NCBI GenBank assembly: GCA_028274465.1 | Contig: CM051458.1 | Location: 56,967,253-57,031,252, forward strand | DNA length: 64,000 nt | Direction of reading: 5' to 3' | Source: Plantago ovata | Taxonomy: Eukaryota; Streptophyta; Magnoliopsida; Lamiales; Plantaginaceae | Shown here: positions 1 through 8,880 of the stretch, piece after piece | How positions within the stretch are numbered: the stretch's first letter is position 1 | How the letters are laid out: each line of letters opens with the position of its first letter | Program-made: the position numbers and the translations under genes | Notes under the pieces: generated by a model | Database searches by the model: none | What the model saw: the letters and a program-made list of their open reading frames with translations, nothing else | Told to the model about the DNA's origin: nothing

Positions 1-492
1 GAGATGCATGTGAGACAAGAACAAAATAAAAGGTCTCATCCCGGTTCAAGTTCAAATCAAGGACGTAATGTCCAACATCAGCAACAACAATCCACCCATC
101 TGAATTCCAGTGGGAAACCCTTCTCTATTGCACCTCGATCAGGGACTAATCACTCGAGCGGTTTTTGTGGTGGGAAGCACGATGTTAATCAGTGTTGGAA
201 GAAAAATGGTCTTTGCTTGGTTTGTGGCAGTAACCAACATAGGATAAGCGATTGTCCAAGGAGGACTCGACAGAGGGCACTAGTGACTAATAAAAATAGG
301 CCATCTGGATCAAGGACTCCAAGTCAGAATCAGAACCAGAGGAATGGGACTAGAGCTAGTAATGGTGGAGTCGGGAATACTACAACTAGAATACCAGCAA
401 GAGTGCTTGCCATGGATGCTCAGGAAATTGACGAGTATGCGAAAGTGGTGGAAAGTACGATTCTCGTTACTAAAACCACCTGTAAGGCTTTA
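1..492 (+). pseudogene. Gag C-terminus of the Tekay-type element (zinc knuckle)
   Basis: This is the C-terminal part of a Gag nucleocapsid, which binds the element RNA in the virus-like particle. It is rich in Gln, Asn, Ser and basic residues and carries a CCHC zinc knuckle of spacing C-X2-C-X4-H-X4-C (CLVCGSNQHRISDC, near nt 215-260), preceded by a second Cys/His-rich stretch. The frame leads toward the protease but is cut at 492 by SIRE-A and resumes at 18713, where a DPGATHSF protease motif follows. The apparent stop near 496-498 belongs to the inserted LTR. The N-terminal Gag lies outside the window. Confidence 0.8.
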
Positions 493-2100
493 TGTTAGGA
501 AACTTGTAATTTTGATGAGCAATTAACCATGCTAAATTAAGGAAAGTCCAGTAACTAGTACTCTTAAGGTCCATAGGAATTTAGAATTTTAAAGACATTG
601 TAAAAGAGGAACGTTTGCTGAAGACTTAGATTAGGTGTTAGTTACGTTGGTTTTTACCGCGTATGATGTATTTTATTTTCTGAAAAGAAAATAACTTATT
701 TATGTTGTAGCTTATGATGTATCTTATTTTCTGAAAAGAAAATAACCTATTGAAGCATATAGAAACCGCTCAGAATCTTGAAGACTTTTGAAGATCTGAA
801 GACTTGAAGAATTCGAAGATCTGAAGACTAAAAGATTGCTGAAGACTGGTATCTACAAAGGCACGTGTTGCTCAGAAAGTGGAAAATTCAACAACAACAT
901 TGCATAAGTGAAAATCTGAAAGACAAAGTAGGTTGTGCTTACTGAAACTGAGACAAACCACTTGCTGATGGAACATATGTGACCTCTTGCTGAAAGTACT
1001 TGATTTTGCCCTCCAATGTTACTGTTTGAATTCTATTCAAATATGCATTAAATGCAAAGCTTACACGCGAAGGACATGAAGACTAGAAGACAAACAAAGA
1101 CGCTGCTGAAAGTACAAAAGCAAGATAGCGACATGTTAAGGAACAAAAGCCTTGGAATTTAAAATTCAAACGGCTCCTTACTTGCACTATAAATAGAGGT
1201 CATCCGGCGAAGAGTTGAAGGGTGTCAACAACGTGATCAAACTCTCACTTGTGCTTAAAACTCACATACCTTCAAATACTCTTACTGCCATTGATCCGTT
1301 CCAAGACTTAAAGCTTGAAAAAGCTACTTGTGAAGAAGTAGAACAAACTCGGCTAAGAAATTAATTAAGTGTTCTTTCTTTCGAACAAGAACAAGTCTTG
1401 ACACCAGAAACAATCAAACTTGTTTACTGCAAAGTATTCAAAGTTGTGTTTCTTAGATTACTTGTTGTAACTGAATAAGTTATAATTAAGTCATCTCACC
1501 CCAAAACTCTCTAACTGAAAATACACCCATTCAGGCGTGATATTCAGGGGGAACTTAATCGAGCACAGTTTTGCTGATTAAAAGTACCAAGTTTGGTGGA
1601 GAACAAGGTTACGTTCTCTAGATTAGGTTGGAGACAAAGCAAGTGTGCTTTGGTTTCTGTTGAATCGCTCTAGATAGGAGATTGTAAGGAACCTCAATCA
1701 TATCTTAGTGGATTCAGTCCTAGAAAGGACAAAGTGGATTAGTTGAGAGATTACGCCACTCTCAGATACCACTATAAAAGTGTTTGTGTGATTTACATAC
1801 TGTACTTAGTTTTCAGCAAATCATATATGTCTGTACACAGTCACTCACATCACTTGCTCAAACCTTTACTTACTGAAAAAAAAGCACTTATTGTATCAAA
1901 GACTTCCGCTCTCTGATTTTAATTATCAGCAAACCAAGCTACTGTAAAGTAACTTACGCTTGCTGAGAAAGTTAAGTATCAGCAAACTCATTACTGAAAA
2001 GTAATAAGTACTTGCTGAGAAAGTTTTAAACGACGAAAGTTTGAAAAGACTATTCCCCGCCCCCCCTCTAGTCTTTTCTTGTTGTTTAAAGGGACCAACA
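493..2100 (+). repeat. 5' LTR of SIRE-A
   Basis: It begins TGTTAGG and ends GGGACCAACA, directly followed by the primer-binding site. Its start and end match, in reverse orientation, the LTR of SIRE-B (38015-45019), so the two elements belong to one family. It holds a TATA box at 1188-1195. A direct repeat of about 34 bp (about 661-694 and 713-746) contains the inverted arms ATTTTCT/AGAAAAT, and a small GAAGATCTGAAGACT-type repeat lies at 775-835. TTGCTGA/TCAGCAA words are unusually frequent. Confidence 0.9.
1188..1195 (+). promoter_or_regulatory. TATA box of the SIRE-A LTR
   Basis: TATAAATA in the context CACTATAAATAGAGG, placed about 695 bp into the LTR. This fits a U3/R boundary some 30 bp downstream. 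SIRE-B has a diverged equivalent on the other strand (about 44401-44410). Confidence 0.65.
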
Positions 2101-2101
2101 A

Positions 2102-2116
2102 GTGGTATCAAAGCAG
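2102..2116 (+). other. Primer-binding site of SIRE-A (initiator Met tRNA type)
   Basis: TGGTATCAAAGCAGG starts two bases after the LTR end. The usual Met-tRNA primer site in plant copia elements begins TGGTATCAGAGC; here one base differs (A for G). Confidence 0.8.
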
Positions 2117-2212
2117 GAGGTTCTTTAACCTTCAGCACTGAACCTAGATCCCCTTAGGTGCTTTCCGTAAATCACTCTCACTTGATCAGTTTGGTAGTGC
2201 TTTGCTGACAGG

Positions 2213-3754
2213 ATGTCTTTAGGAGATGCTCCCTTGCTGAAGCTGGAAAATTACGAGAAATGGCGAAACAACATGATGCTACATCTTGAGGCCATTAGTG
2301 ATGAGATGGTCACCGTCATTAATGATGGACCTATCAAGATCACTAAGGTTGAAAGGAGTTTTCCTCACAAGACCACTGAAGCTGGAAAGGAAACTATCCT
2401 AGGCGAACCATCAGATACGGTTGTGCCAAAACCAAGAGAGGAATGGACTTCTGACGAAGCTAAGAGATTCCGTCTTGATGGCCAAGCAAGAAATATCATC
2501 ATTCGATCAACTCCGGATACCATACAGTGCAAACTGTGGGGTGCTAAGACTGCAAACGAGGCTTGGAAAATGGTTCAAGATCTTTGTGCTGGATCTGACA
2601 AGACCAAGGAAAACAAACTTGAAGTACTTAAATTAAAGTTTCAAAACTTTAAGCAAGGTACAAACGAGTCACTGGAAGACTTGGATTTCAGATTCACAAC
2701 TCTTGTTAGTGAAATGGCAGCCTTGGGTGTTGGAAACCTTTACTCAGATTCTGAGAAAGTGAAAACTATCATCAGAAGTCTGAATCAAGAATGGATCCAC
2801 ACTCAGAACTTCTATTATAATCAAGGAATGCCAGACATTACACCAACAGAGTTATTCTCTCATGTTGCTACTGTCAACTATGAGACAAAGCAAAGAGAAA
2901 GTGTATTTGCTGAAAAATTGCAAAACATTGCTCTTGCTGCAAAGCCGTCATCTTCTGAAAAGAAGAATGAAAAAGAACCTACTGATGAAAACGCTTTGGT
3001 TGTCAAAAACATGAAGAAATTCATCAGCAAGGAACTTGAAAGGCGAAAAGCAAAAGAGAAGCTGAAAAAGCATCTTGGTAACAACTACCATAAGTACAGG
3101 AATGAGACTAGCTCGCTGAACAAGCAAGCTCAGCAAGCTACTTCATCAGAAGAACCAGCAGTTGGAAATGATCTATGTTTTTACTGCAAAAATCCTGGAC
3201 ACTTCAAAGCTAATTGCCCTTTGCTGAAAGGCAAATCTGCTGAAAAGAAGAAGAAGTTCAAAAGAGCTTTTATTGCTGAAGAAAAGAAGAAGCTTCAAGC
3301 AAAATCGATGCATTATGCATTGATACTAGCTCCGAAGACAGTGAGGATGAAAGCTCAGAAACCGACGATGAAGAAGCCACTCTAGACGTGGAGATTGGCA
3401 AAGAAGTTTGTGGAATAGTTATGGAAGCTTATCCAGATGTGTCAAACTACGAATTCTGCCTCATGGCCGGTCATGTAAACAACCCTACCTCTGACTCAGA
3501 CTAAGAAAGTGAAGACGAGATTGACCTTGACAAGATTCAAGGAGAAATCGAAAGATTTGAGAAAACTCTGAGCAGACAGCAAGAGAAACTACAACTTGCT
3601 GAAATTCTGACCAAGCACACTACTGAAAAGTACGTCTTGCTGAAGGAAGAAACTGAAGAAAAGGATGCTGAAATAAGGCGTCTTAAGAAGTTGATTGCTG
3701 AAGCTACAGAGAAGAATTCTCAAATGGCGTTAGAATTGGAAGAATATCAGTCCT
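2213..3754 (+). pseudogene. SIRE-A Gag (capsid/nucleocapsid) with frameshift
   Basis: Gag forms the cytoplasmic virus-like particle. The start at 2213 (MSLGDAPLLKLENYEKW) sits about 95 bp after the primer site and gives 390 residues. It contains the copia-type Gag region (about residues 70-240, with NEAWKMVQDLC and LEVLKLKFQNFKQG), a basic linker and a CCHC knuckle CFYCKNPGHFKANC near residue 322. Just after the knuckle, near 3310, a frameshift moves the acidic continuation (SEDSEDESSETDDEE) to another frame; a TAA stands in that frame near 3502. A coiled-coil-like, Glu/Lys-rich stretch follows until NA1 interrupts it at 3755, and the frame resumes at 11946. Long Gag with a coiled-coil tail is normal for Sireviruses. 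Confidence 0.8.
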
Positions 3755-4614
3755 TGATGAACGGGAATTTGTCAGATTCTAATTCAGCAAATAAATTTGT
3801 TATTTAGCCAAAGGCAATCCACAACTACAACGAAAACCGTAGTGTAGTAGTAGAATGACTCGAGTGTCGTTCTCTCGGGACTATAACTAGCTTTATCTAT
3901 TTAACAAGAGAATATAAAACAGCAGATAGAAAGCAATAGGGGTTTTCAAGCAGATAATGGAGATTGGTGATAGTATGGTCCTTCTTAACATAATGGATCG
4001 ATAATCATGCATAAATTCCTCGGTCTTGCATAGAGATCTTTGAATCAATCTTGTGTCCTGTTGCAAGTATTAAGCACTACGAAGATAATATGGGTCTGAC
4101 TCATCAACAACTAACGTCCTAATGTGTTCCGTAATTATTCAACACTACAAAGATAATTGGTCTGATTGGTTGACAAGTGTCCAAGTGTGCATAATAATCA
4201 ATACAACATACGAGAATTTTGGTTTCAACTGATCAACGAAATAAAGCAATGACACGGAGTATAATGCGCGATATAGCCATTAGCATGATTATCTTCCCTC
4301 GCTAAGAATTCACATACTACCACCAACGATAAATTTAGCTACTCATAATAGGCATGCAATCAATAGAAATCATAGAAGAAAACATATTGAAAGAAGAATA
4401 AAATAAGTAGATAAAAACTGTAAGATACAAAGTTACCGAAGGTTGTCAATCTCCGGATGATTGCGATCCTACGCGCTCCAATCTGCTATGAAAAAGTATC
4501 CCCTAAGCTACGGAACTCCCAGGACAGGCCCTGGGAAGTTCCTACCTAAAACTATAGAGAGAGGTGAGAAAGTAGGCTTGGAAAGATATGATTTTCGGAG
4601 AGAAAACTCGCAAC

Positions 4615-4622
4615 TATATATA
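4615..4622 (-). promoter_or_regulatory. TATA box of the NA1 LTR
   Basis: TATATATA on the - strand within CCTATATATAGTTGCGAG. The same site occurs in the right LTR near 11524-11531 and in the NA2 and NA3 LTRs. It marks the probable core promoter for - strand transcription. Confidence 0.6.
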
Positions 4623-4638
4623 GGCCCGAAATTCTTCT

Positions 4639-4674
4639 GGGGCGGTTCGCCCGAGTGCTGGGGCGGTTCGCCCC
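4639..4674. repeat. Doublet of GGGGCG-N3-CGCCCC palindromes in the LTR promoter
   Basis: Two copies of GGGGCGGTTCGCCC(C) at 4639-4652 and 4660-4674: six-base inverted arms around the 3-base spacer GTT. They lie about 17-50 bp upstream of the TATA box in the sense of transcription. The doublet recurs in every LTR of NA1, NA2 and NA3. In the NA1 right LTR (about 11550-11585) it has decayed through C/G to T/A changes. Confidence 0.75.
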
Positions 4675-5030
4675 CCAGTATTTCGCGGAATTTCCGCATT
4701 TTTCGACGCGGATTTGGATTTCTTCACCTTTTCGGACTCGGTTTCAGACTTCTAATGGCCTTCTAACCTCCAGATTCGACCCCTAGACTCCAAATCCTAT
4801 CCGGAAACCTTCAGATACTCCAAATATGCTTCTGGAACACCAATTCCTTGTAGACTTCAATATAATTGCCCGTAAATCTCCGAATTTCAACCAAAACCTG
4901 TAAAATAAAATCTAAAGGGAAACGTGACACTATTCTAATAAAATGTACTAAAATATAGCTAAATTAACATAGAGGATAGCTAAAATAGGTGAAAAAGACT
5001 CGAATGAAAGTGTAAAATACACATTCATCA

Positions 5031-5042
5031 AACTCCCCAAAC
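5031..5042 (-). other. Polypurine tract of NA1
   Basis: On the - strand GGTTTGGGGAGTT directly precedes the 3' LTR, the position where plus-strand DNA synthesis is primed. The same sequence stands at 39544 (NA2) and 54771 (NA3). Related GGTTTGGGGA copies recur at about 5835-5843, 5950-5957 and 7497-7506. Confidence 0.7.
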
Positions 5043-5637
5043 CGAACCTTTGCTTGTCCTCAAGCAACTAAGCTAGACTCTAGTACAAAAAACATGCAAG
5101 ACTCAAAAATGGAGTTTCATGCCAAATAAAATGAACTAAATTACTGAATCTATCAAATAACATATGAACAAAAACCATATAAATCAAAGCATGAATATAG
5201 GTTGAAGAATACCTCGATTGACTTATACACATCCACATAAGCACTTATGTCAAGACAAGATAGTCTCCCGTAACATTCTCTACCTGGACCTAGTCAGTGA
5301 CGACGTAATGATGCATGCTATGATACGAATGGTTGCCCCGTGCCTATGAAACTGAGGACTTACTGCTGTTCCACCATGTTAAGACTTTCCCTCAAAAGAG
5401 GTCGAACCAGTACTGGCTCTCATCAAACGAAGGAGGGTTCCCTATAAAAGATTACTCTCCCCTATTCTACCCATCTCTTAAGTAAAGTCTAAAGCTATTC
5501 ACCACTTCCTGAATGGCAGGACGAGGGTGGTCTAGAACAGATAACACTTAAGACAAAAAAGATAAAAAATAGAAAAAACACAATTACGAACAATACGAAA
5601 AATGGAAAAGACTCAAACTTTTGCTAAACTGCTATTT

Positions 5638-5792
5638 GACTTTTCTTTTTTGGACCCTTCTTTGCTTTTTTGGGGTCTTCTCTTTTTTTCCTTTTTTTTT
5701 TTTTTTTAATCTTTCCAGATTCTTTTTTTCATTTTCTTTTTCTCTTTTTTCCTGGAATTTTTCTTTCTTTTTTTTTCGATTTTTTCTAGCCA
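5638..5792 (-). repeat. Long polypurine tract (- strand) of NA1
   Basis: About 150 bases are almost pure T/C on the + strand, that is A/G on the element sense strand. Equivalent tracts lie at about 40150-40300 in NA2 and 55380-55520 in NA3, with differing T-run lengths. The Lys/Glu- or Phe/Ser-only reading frames across it are low-complexity artefacts. Confidence 0.8.
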
Positions 5793-5841
5793 GCAGTAGC
5801 ATAACAAAGAGAGAAACAAAAAGACTCACACGACTTCCCCA

Positions 5842-5863
5842 AACCTATTCGAAAGAATAGGTT
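5842..5863. repeat. Hairpin 1 (GAAA loop) in NA1
   Basis: Perfect nine-base arms AACCTATTC and GAATAGGTT around the loop GAAA. It is conserved at 40349-40370 (NA2) and 55573-55594 (NA3). It abuts a GGTTTGGGG polypurine-tract-like motif on the - strand. Confidence 0.75.
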
Positions 5864-5955
5864 GGAGTACAAAATTTACGGAAAAAGGAAAATAAACTCA
5901 CGATACGAGAATGAAAAACAGAAACAAGTCTAACGATGGTGTAACCCCCTCCCCA

Positions 5956-5977
5956 AACCTATTCGGAAGAATAGGTT
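5956..5977. repeat. Hairpin 2 (GGAA loop) in NA1
   Basis: The same nine-base arms AACCTATTC and GAATAGGTT as hairpin 1, with loop GGAA, about 114 bp further on. It is conserved at 40464-40485 (NA2) and 55688-55709 (NA3). The pair is kept at nearly constant spacing in all three elements. Confidence 0.75.
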
Positions 5978-6623
5978 ATAAACAAAGGATCACACAACCT
6001 CACACTACCTCCTTCCTAGGCATTTAGCAATCTCAAAGCATGGTTAAGACTTGTTGCCTCTTAGGTACATTATTACTCGGGAAAACATCCATAAGACCCT
6101 AACATGCATCATCCTATTATAAAGGCCTTCGTGAACCGCAGTAGAGAAAACACCACTAAGTGATGTCGAGACTACCATGCTTAACTAAGTGCAATACATA
6201 AATGTGACAAGCCAAGCGAGAAAAACCTCAAACAAATTCATAGAGATGAAGCATATGATTAATGGCATAGCTAGGTTATCTACCCAATAAAAAAGGTCAA
6301 AAAATTCGGCATTAGACTCCATATAAAACATGCAAGACTATCCTAGGATGAATGCAACCTAAAAAATCTAAGAAAGCAGTAAACGTGCAAATGCAAACAA
6401 AGAACAAGATAAAACATGCGAGGTACTATACTCATCCTACCAATTCCAAGCTCCAAACTAACAACATCAGATCACTTAAATCCCATCCCCCTCATGAAAT
6501 TAACGCTAGTCCCTAGCAGTAAGAAAATGAGGAAATAAGACATGATACTAGATGTTACCCCATGGTTTGGCCTCGGTCGGCTGAGTATGCTGCTTGTGAT
6601 TTATTGGGCCTCCTCTGTGAGTT

Positions 6624-6833
6624 TCATAGTGTGACATCAGGTCTTCTGATGGTTGCGGTAGTTCCATTTTTAGGCCGGTCAGGATCAACTCCTCTATCAG
6701 AGTCATTAGTGCCCGTATGGCTTTCATCGTCACTACTGTCACCATCATCATCGCTAGTAGAGTTGCAGTGGCAGGTAGAATTCGCAAGACTAGCCGCTGC
6801 TGTTATGGAATTCTCAATCCTGTAGCCCTTCAA
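6624..6833 (-). CDS. Small conserved 69-residue ORF of NA1, function unknown
   Basis: An ORF of 69 codons with a counterpart of exactly the same length in NA3 (56370-56579). Both share the pattern NSITAAA/DSITAAA at the start, an acidic Ser/Asp-rich centre and an end RRPDVTL/RRPDDTL followed directly by the stop. I do not recognise a family. It lies between the protease and the 3' structural region and is absent from NA2. It could be a genuine small protein or a conserved non-coding stretch that happens to stay open; many replacements separate the two copies. Confidence 0.35.
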   Translation of the reverse strand: MKGYRIENSITAAASLANSTCHCNSTSDDDGDSSDDESHTGTNDSDRGVDPDRPKNGTTATIRRPDVTL

Positions 6834-6911
6834 TAGGATGTGAACTGTTGAAGGGGAAAGGGCAGTGGTATCAGAACCTCCCCCTCCAACGTTTTACACC
6901 ACGAGAAGGTT

Positions 6912-7431
6912 TCAGTAAGCTGCTCGGATACTCAGAAGTCTTCTACCTTTTTCTCCAATTTCGACCACATTCTCCACTGTTGCTCCGCCTGATGTCAATA
7001 TGATGTTCACTTCAGAGGCAGGCGAAGGGCGCCCCAACAAGGGACTGGGTACCCATGTTGTTACGTTTTGGAACCAAGCTAGCGCTTCGGAACCTTCTAG
7101 CAACTGCGAACTCAAGATCAAACCCGTCGCTGCTAGAATGTCCCGGTGCCTTCCTGTTCACTCGAACTCCGTAGTCCTTGTGATGGAGTGATGATGTAAT
7201 AGTGGTTTCTGACCCTTCGGTGGTGCATGAATAGGCATAGGAGTCCTTACTCCAGGTGTACTCTAGCTCCTCCTCTTGGATAATCCACGACGTTGTTGCC
7301 AAACCCCTTGGCTCGAACGCACATCTAGCGAGATATCCTTCCTTGACATGGTTCTTCACAGTAATCATACGGGAATGCTCCTTCCCCTTGGTATGGTACC
7401 TACAAACAGCTATTAGCACCTCGAATGACAC
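6912..7431 (-). pseudogene. Conserved ORF region with EEELEYTWSKD motif, unknown
   Basis: Two overlapping - strand frames cover this stretch: 139 codons at 7012-7431 and 69 codons at 6912-7121. A segment with IIQEEELEYTWSKD, SYAYSCTT, APG and LEF-VARRF is shared with NA3 (56833-57105), but the NA3 copy has a different N-terminal frame and an early stop. This looks like a decayed coding segment, perhaps captured from a host gene, that was already present in the ancestor of NA1 and NA3. I recognise no domain and give it no function. Confidence 0.3.
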
Positions 7432-7559
7432 AAAACAGACTCAAATATATGCTAGTGTAAAAGCGAGACACACAAGTGATAAAATCAACAATCGAACTCC
7501 CCAAACCACAATGTCTAGCCTAGCTTCTTCATCATGCAACATATCAACGTAACTACTAC

Positions 7560-8170
7560 ATGCAGTACATCACATCATGCTCTTACTAGACAACCAATAA
7601 CCTTGATAACAAGGTTTCAATTCATACCATAGCATCGCAAAAATTTGACCAGCATAAATCCTCAATCTCAACTAATAAGCATTCTATCGTCAAATCCACC
7701 AATATTACACCAATAAACATATCCATATACTAGAAATCAAAGATAAAGACATAATGCATAACAAGATATATCATCTAATAGCAAAATACCCAAATCAACA
7801 ATTAAAGCAAAATTGAGCATGCAATTGATAGTAAATAACATGTCTAATCATAATAACAACATACCCATGCATCAAACAAGCATAATTGAAGCTCAAATTA
7901 GAAAACCCCCAAATTCGAAAATTAGGATTCTTAAAGATGATACCTCAGATCTGCAAATATAACGAATTAGGATGAAATATGATCGGTTAGGATGATAGAT
8001 CATGTAATAGGTTTCGAATTAAGCTAAAGAACACTGAATTTGGTCAAGAAACGAAGAAGTTATGAAGATTTAGAAGCAAAATCGCACTTTTCGGGTTTTT
8101 TGGGAGTATGGATGAAGAATGAAGAAAATAATGATTTGGGGTTGAAATCCGCATTTTTTAAGATCTGGGA
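7560..8170. other. NA1 internal stretch without a supported gene
   Basis: AT-rich sequence shared in outline with NA3 (57310-57920). I see no domain, no long shared frame and no clear structure here, apart from the palindromes that follow it. Confidence 0.5.
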
Positions 8171-8174
8171 CTGT

Positions 8175-8210
8175 GGGGCGGTTCGCCCCCCAAGTGGGGC
8201 GGTTCGCCCC
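8175..8210. repeat. Internal copy of the GGGGCG-N3-CGCCCC doublet in NA1
   Basis: Two perfect copies of GGGGCGGTTCGCCCC (8175-8189 and 8196-8210), followed by a partial GCGGGGAG. It is the same palindrome as in the LTR promoters, here about 300 bp downstream of the protease frame. NA3 has four copies at the matching place (57922-57998). Confidence 0.75.
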
Positions 8211-8475
8211 GTGCTCCCCAATGCGGGGAGACGGGTCCCGATGTCAGAAAATGCAGTTTTAATCCCGAAACTAATTTTTTTCAAAAAACCACTCGAAAAA
8301 TCTCACTCGAACAAAAGCATATACGACACACATAAGAACAAATTCGCATATGAGAAGCAAATAGTTCAAGAATGAAATGCATGCAGAAAAAGCAGTAAAG
8401 AAAGCGATAAAAATTCCGGGTTGTCTCCCGGATAGCGTCATTGTTTAAAGTCTTTGACTCGACTCTTGTCTGCGC

Positions 8476-8880
8476 CTATCTCCTCTTTTTGCGGGTACTA
8501 GGATTCCCCTTCATTGATCTCCTCTCCATGCCACGAACCTGTGAATAAGAAAGAATATAGGCTGTAAGACCACAATAGTGAGTAGTAATATCAGGCGGTT
8601 CAGGTGGATCAGGTATGGCTTGCAATACGTGTTGCTTGCCATTTACTTCGATGGTGCAAGTTCTTTGGTAGATATCCATCACCGAGCGTAGCTTGGTCAA
8701 GAATGTTTGCCCTAAGAGTATGACATCCCCCGTTCCAGGGGCAGATGCCGGCATAACTACGAAATTGGTGTATATAGATGCTTCACCAATCTTGACCAAC
8801 ACATTTTTCACAACTCCTTCGAGTCTCATAAATGATCCATCCGCCAGTCGCACAATAGCCCTTTCCTCAGATAGTTTCCA
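8476..8880 (-). pseudogene. Aspartic protease C-terminal part of NA1, frameshifted from Gag
   Basis: It continues the retropepsin-like domain begun at the end of the Gag frame, where LDTGSYSN holds the catalytic DTG. Here the frame gives the flap and second half of the fold, including VVMPASAPG and VILLGQTFL, the usual hydrophobic-hydrophobic-G segment near the end of retropepsins. The shift between the frames lies near 8870. NA3 keeps this junction open but has its own shift further on (about 58625), so the breaks are separate decay events and not a programmed frameshift. It ends in a basic RKKRR tail. No reverse transcriptase follows. Confidence 0.65.

Larger units (their letters stand above)
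3755..5030 (-). repeat. 3' LTR of NA1
   Basis: 1276 bp and nearly identical to 10666-11940. On the - strand it starts TGATGAATG and ends GTTCATCA. It carries a TATATATA box (4615-4622) and, just upstream of it in the transcribed sense, two GGGGCG-N3-CGCCC(C) palindromes. Open frames inside it (such as 4461-4766) do not recur as proteins and are not taken as genes. Confidence 0.92.
5043..6540 (-). other. Conserved 3' internal region of NA1 without a recognisable gene
   Basis: About 1.5 kb that recurs in NA2 (39556-41000) and NA3 (54783-56290) with high similarity, yet no frame stays open across the three copies. It contains a pyrimidine-rich tract (a polypurine tract on the - strand) at about 5640-5790 and two hairpins at 5842-5863 and 5956-5977. 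The conservation suggests a structural or packaging role, but shared ancestry alone would also explain it. Confidence 0.6.

Noticed and set aside
4461..4766. ORFs inside the NA1-NA3 LTRs (also 11566-11763, 43228-43506, 53329-53679, 61008-61358)
   Set aside because: They lie in LTR promoter and leader DNA, are not kept open between LTR copies and show no known domain.
5621..5860. Phe/Ser-rich and Lys/Glu-rich ORFs across the pyrimidine run (also 40091-40336 and 55252-55560)
   Set aside because: They follow from the low-complexity T/C run and have no shared protein sequence between the three elements.
5842..5977. tRNA or snoRNA genes at the twin hairpins
   Set aside because: Only simple nine-base stems are present; there is no cloverleaf, no A/B boxes and no C/D or H/ACA boxes.
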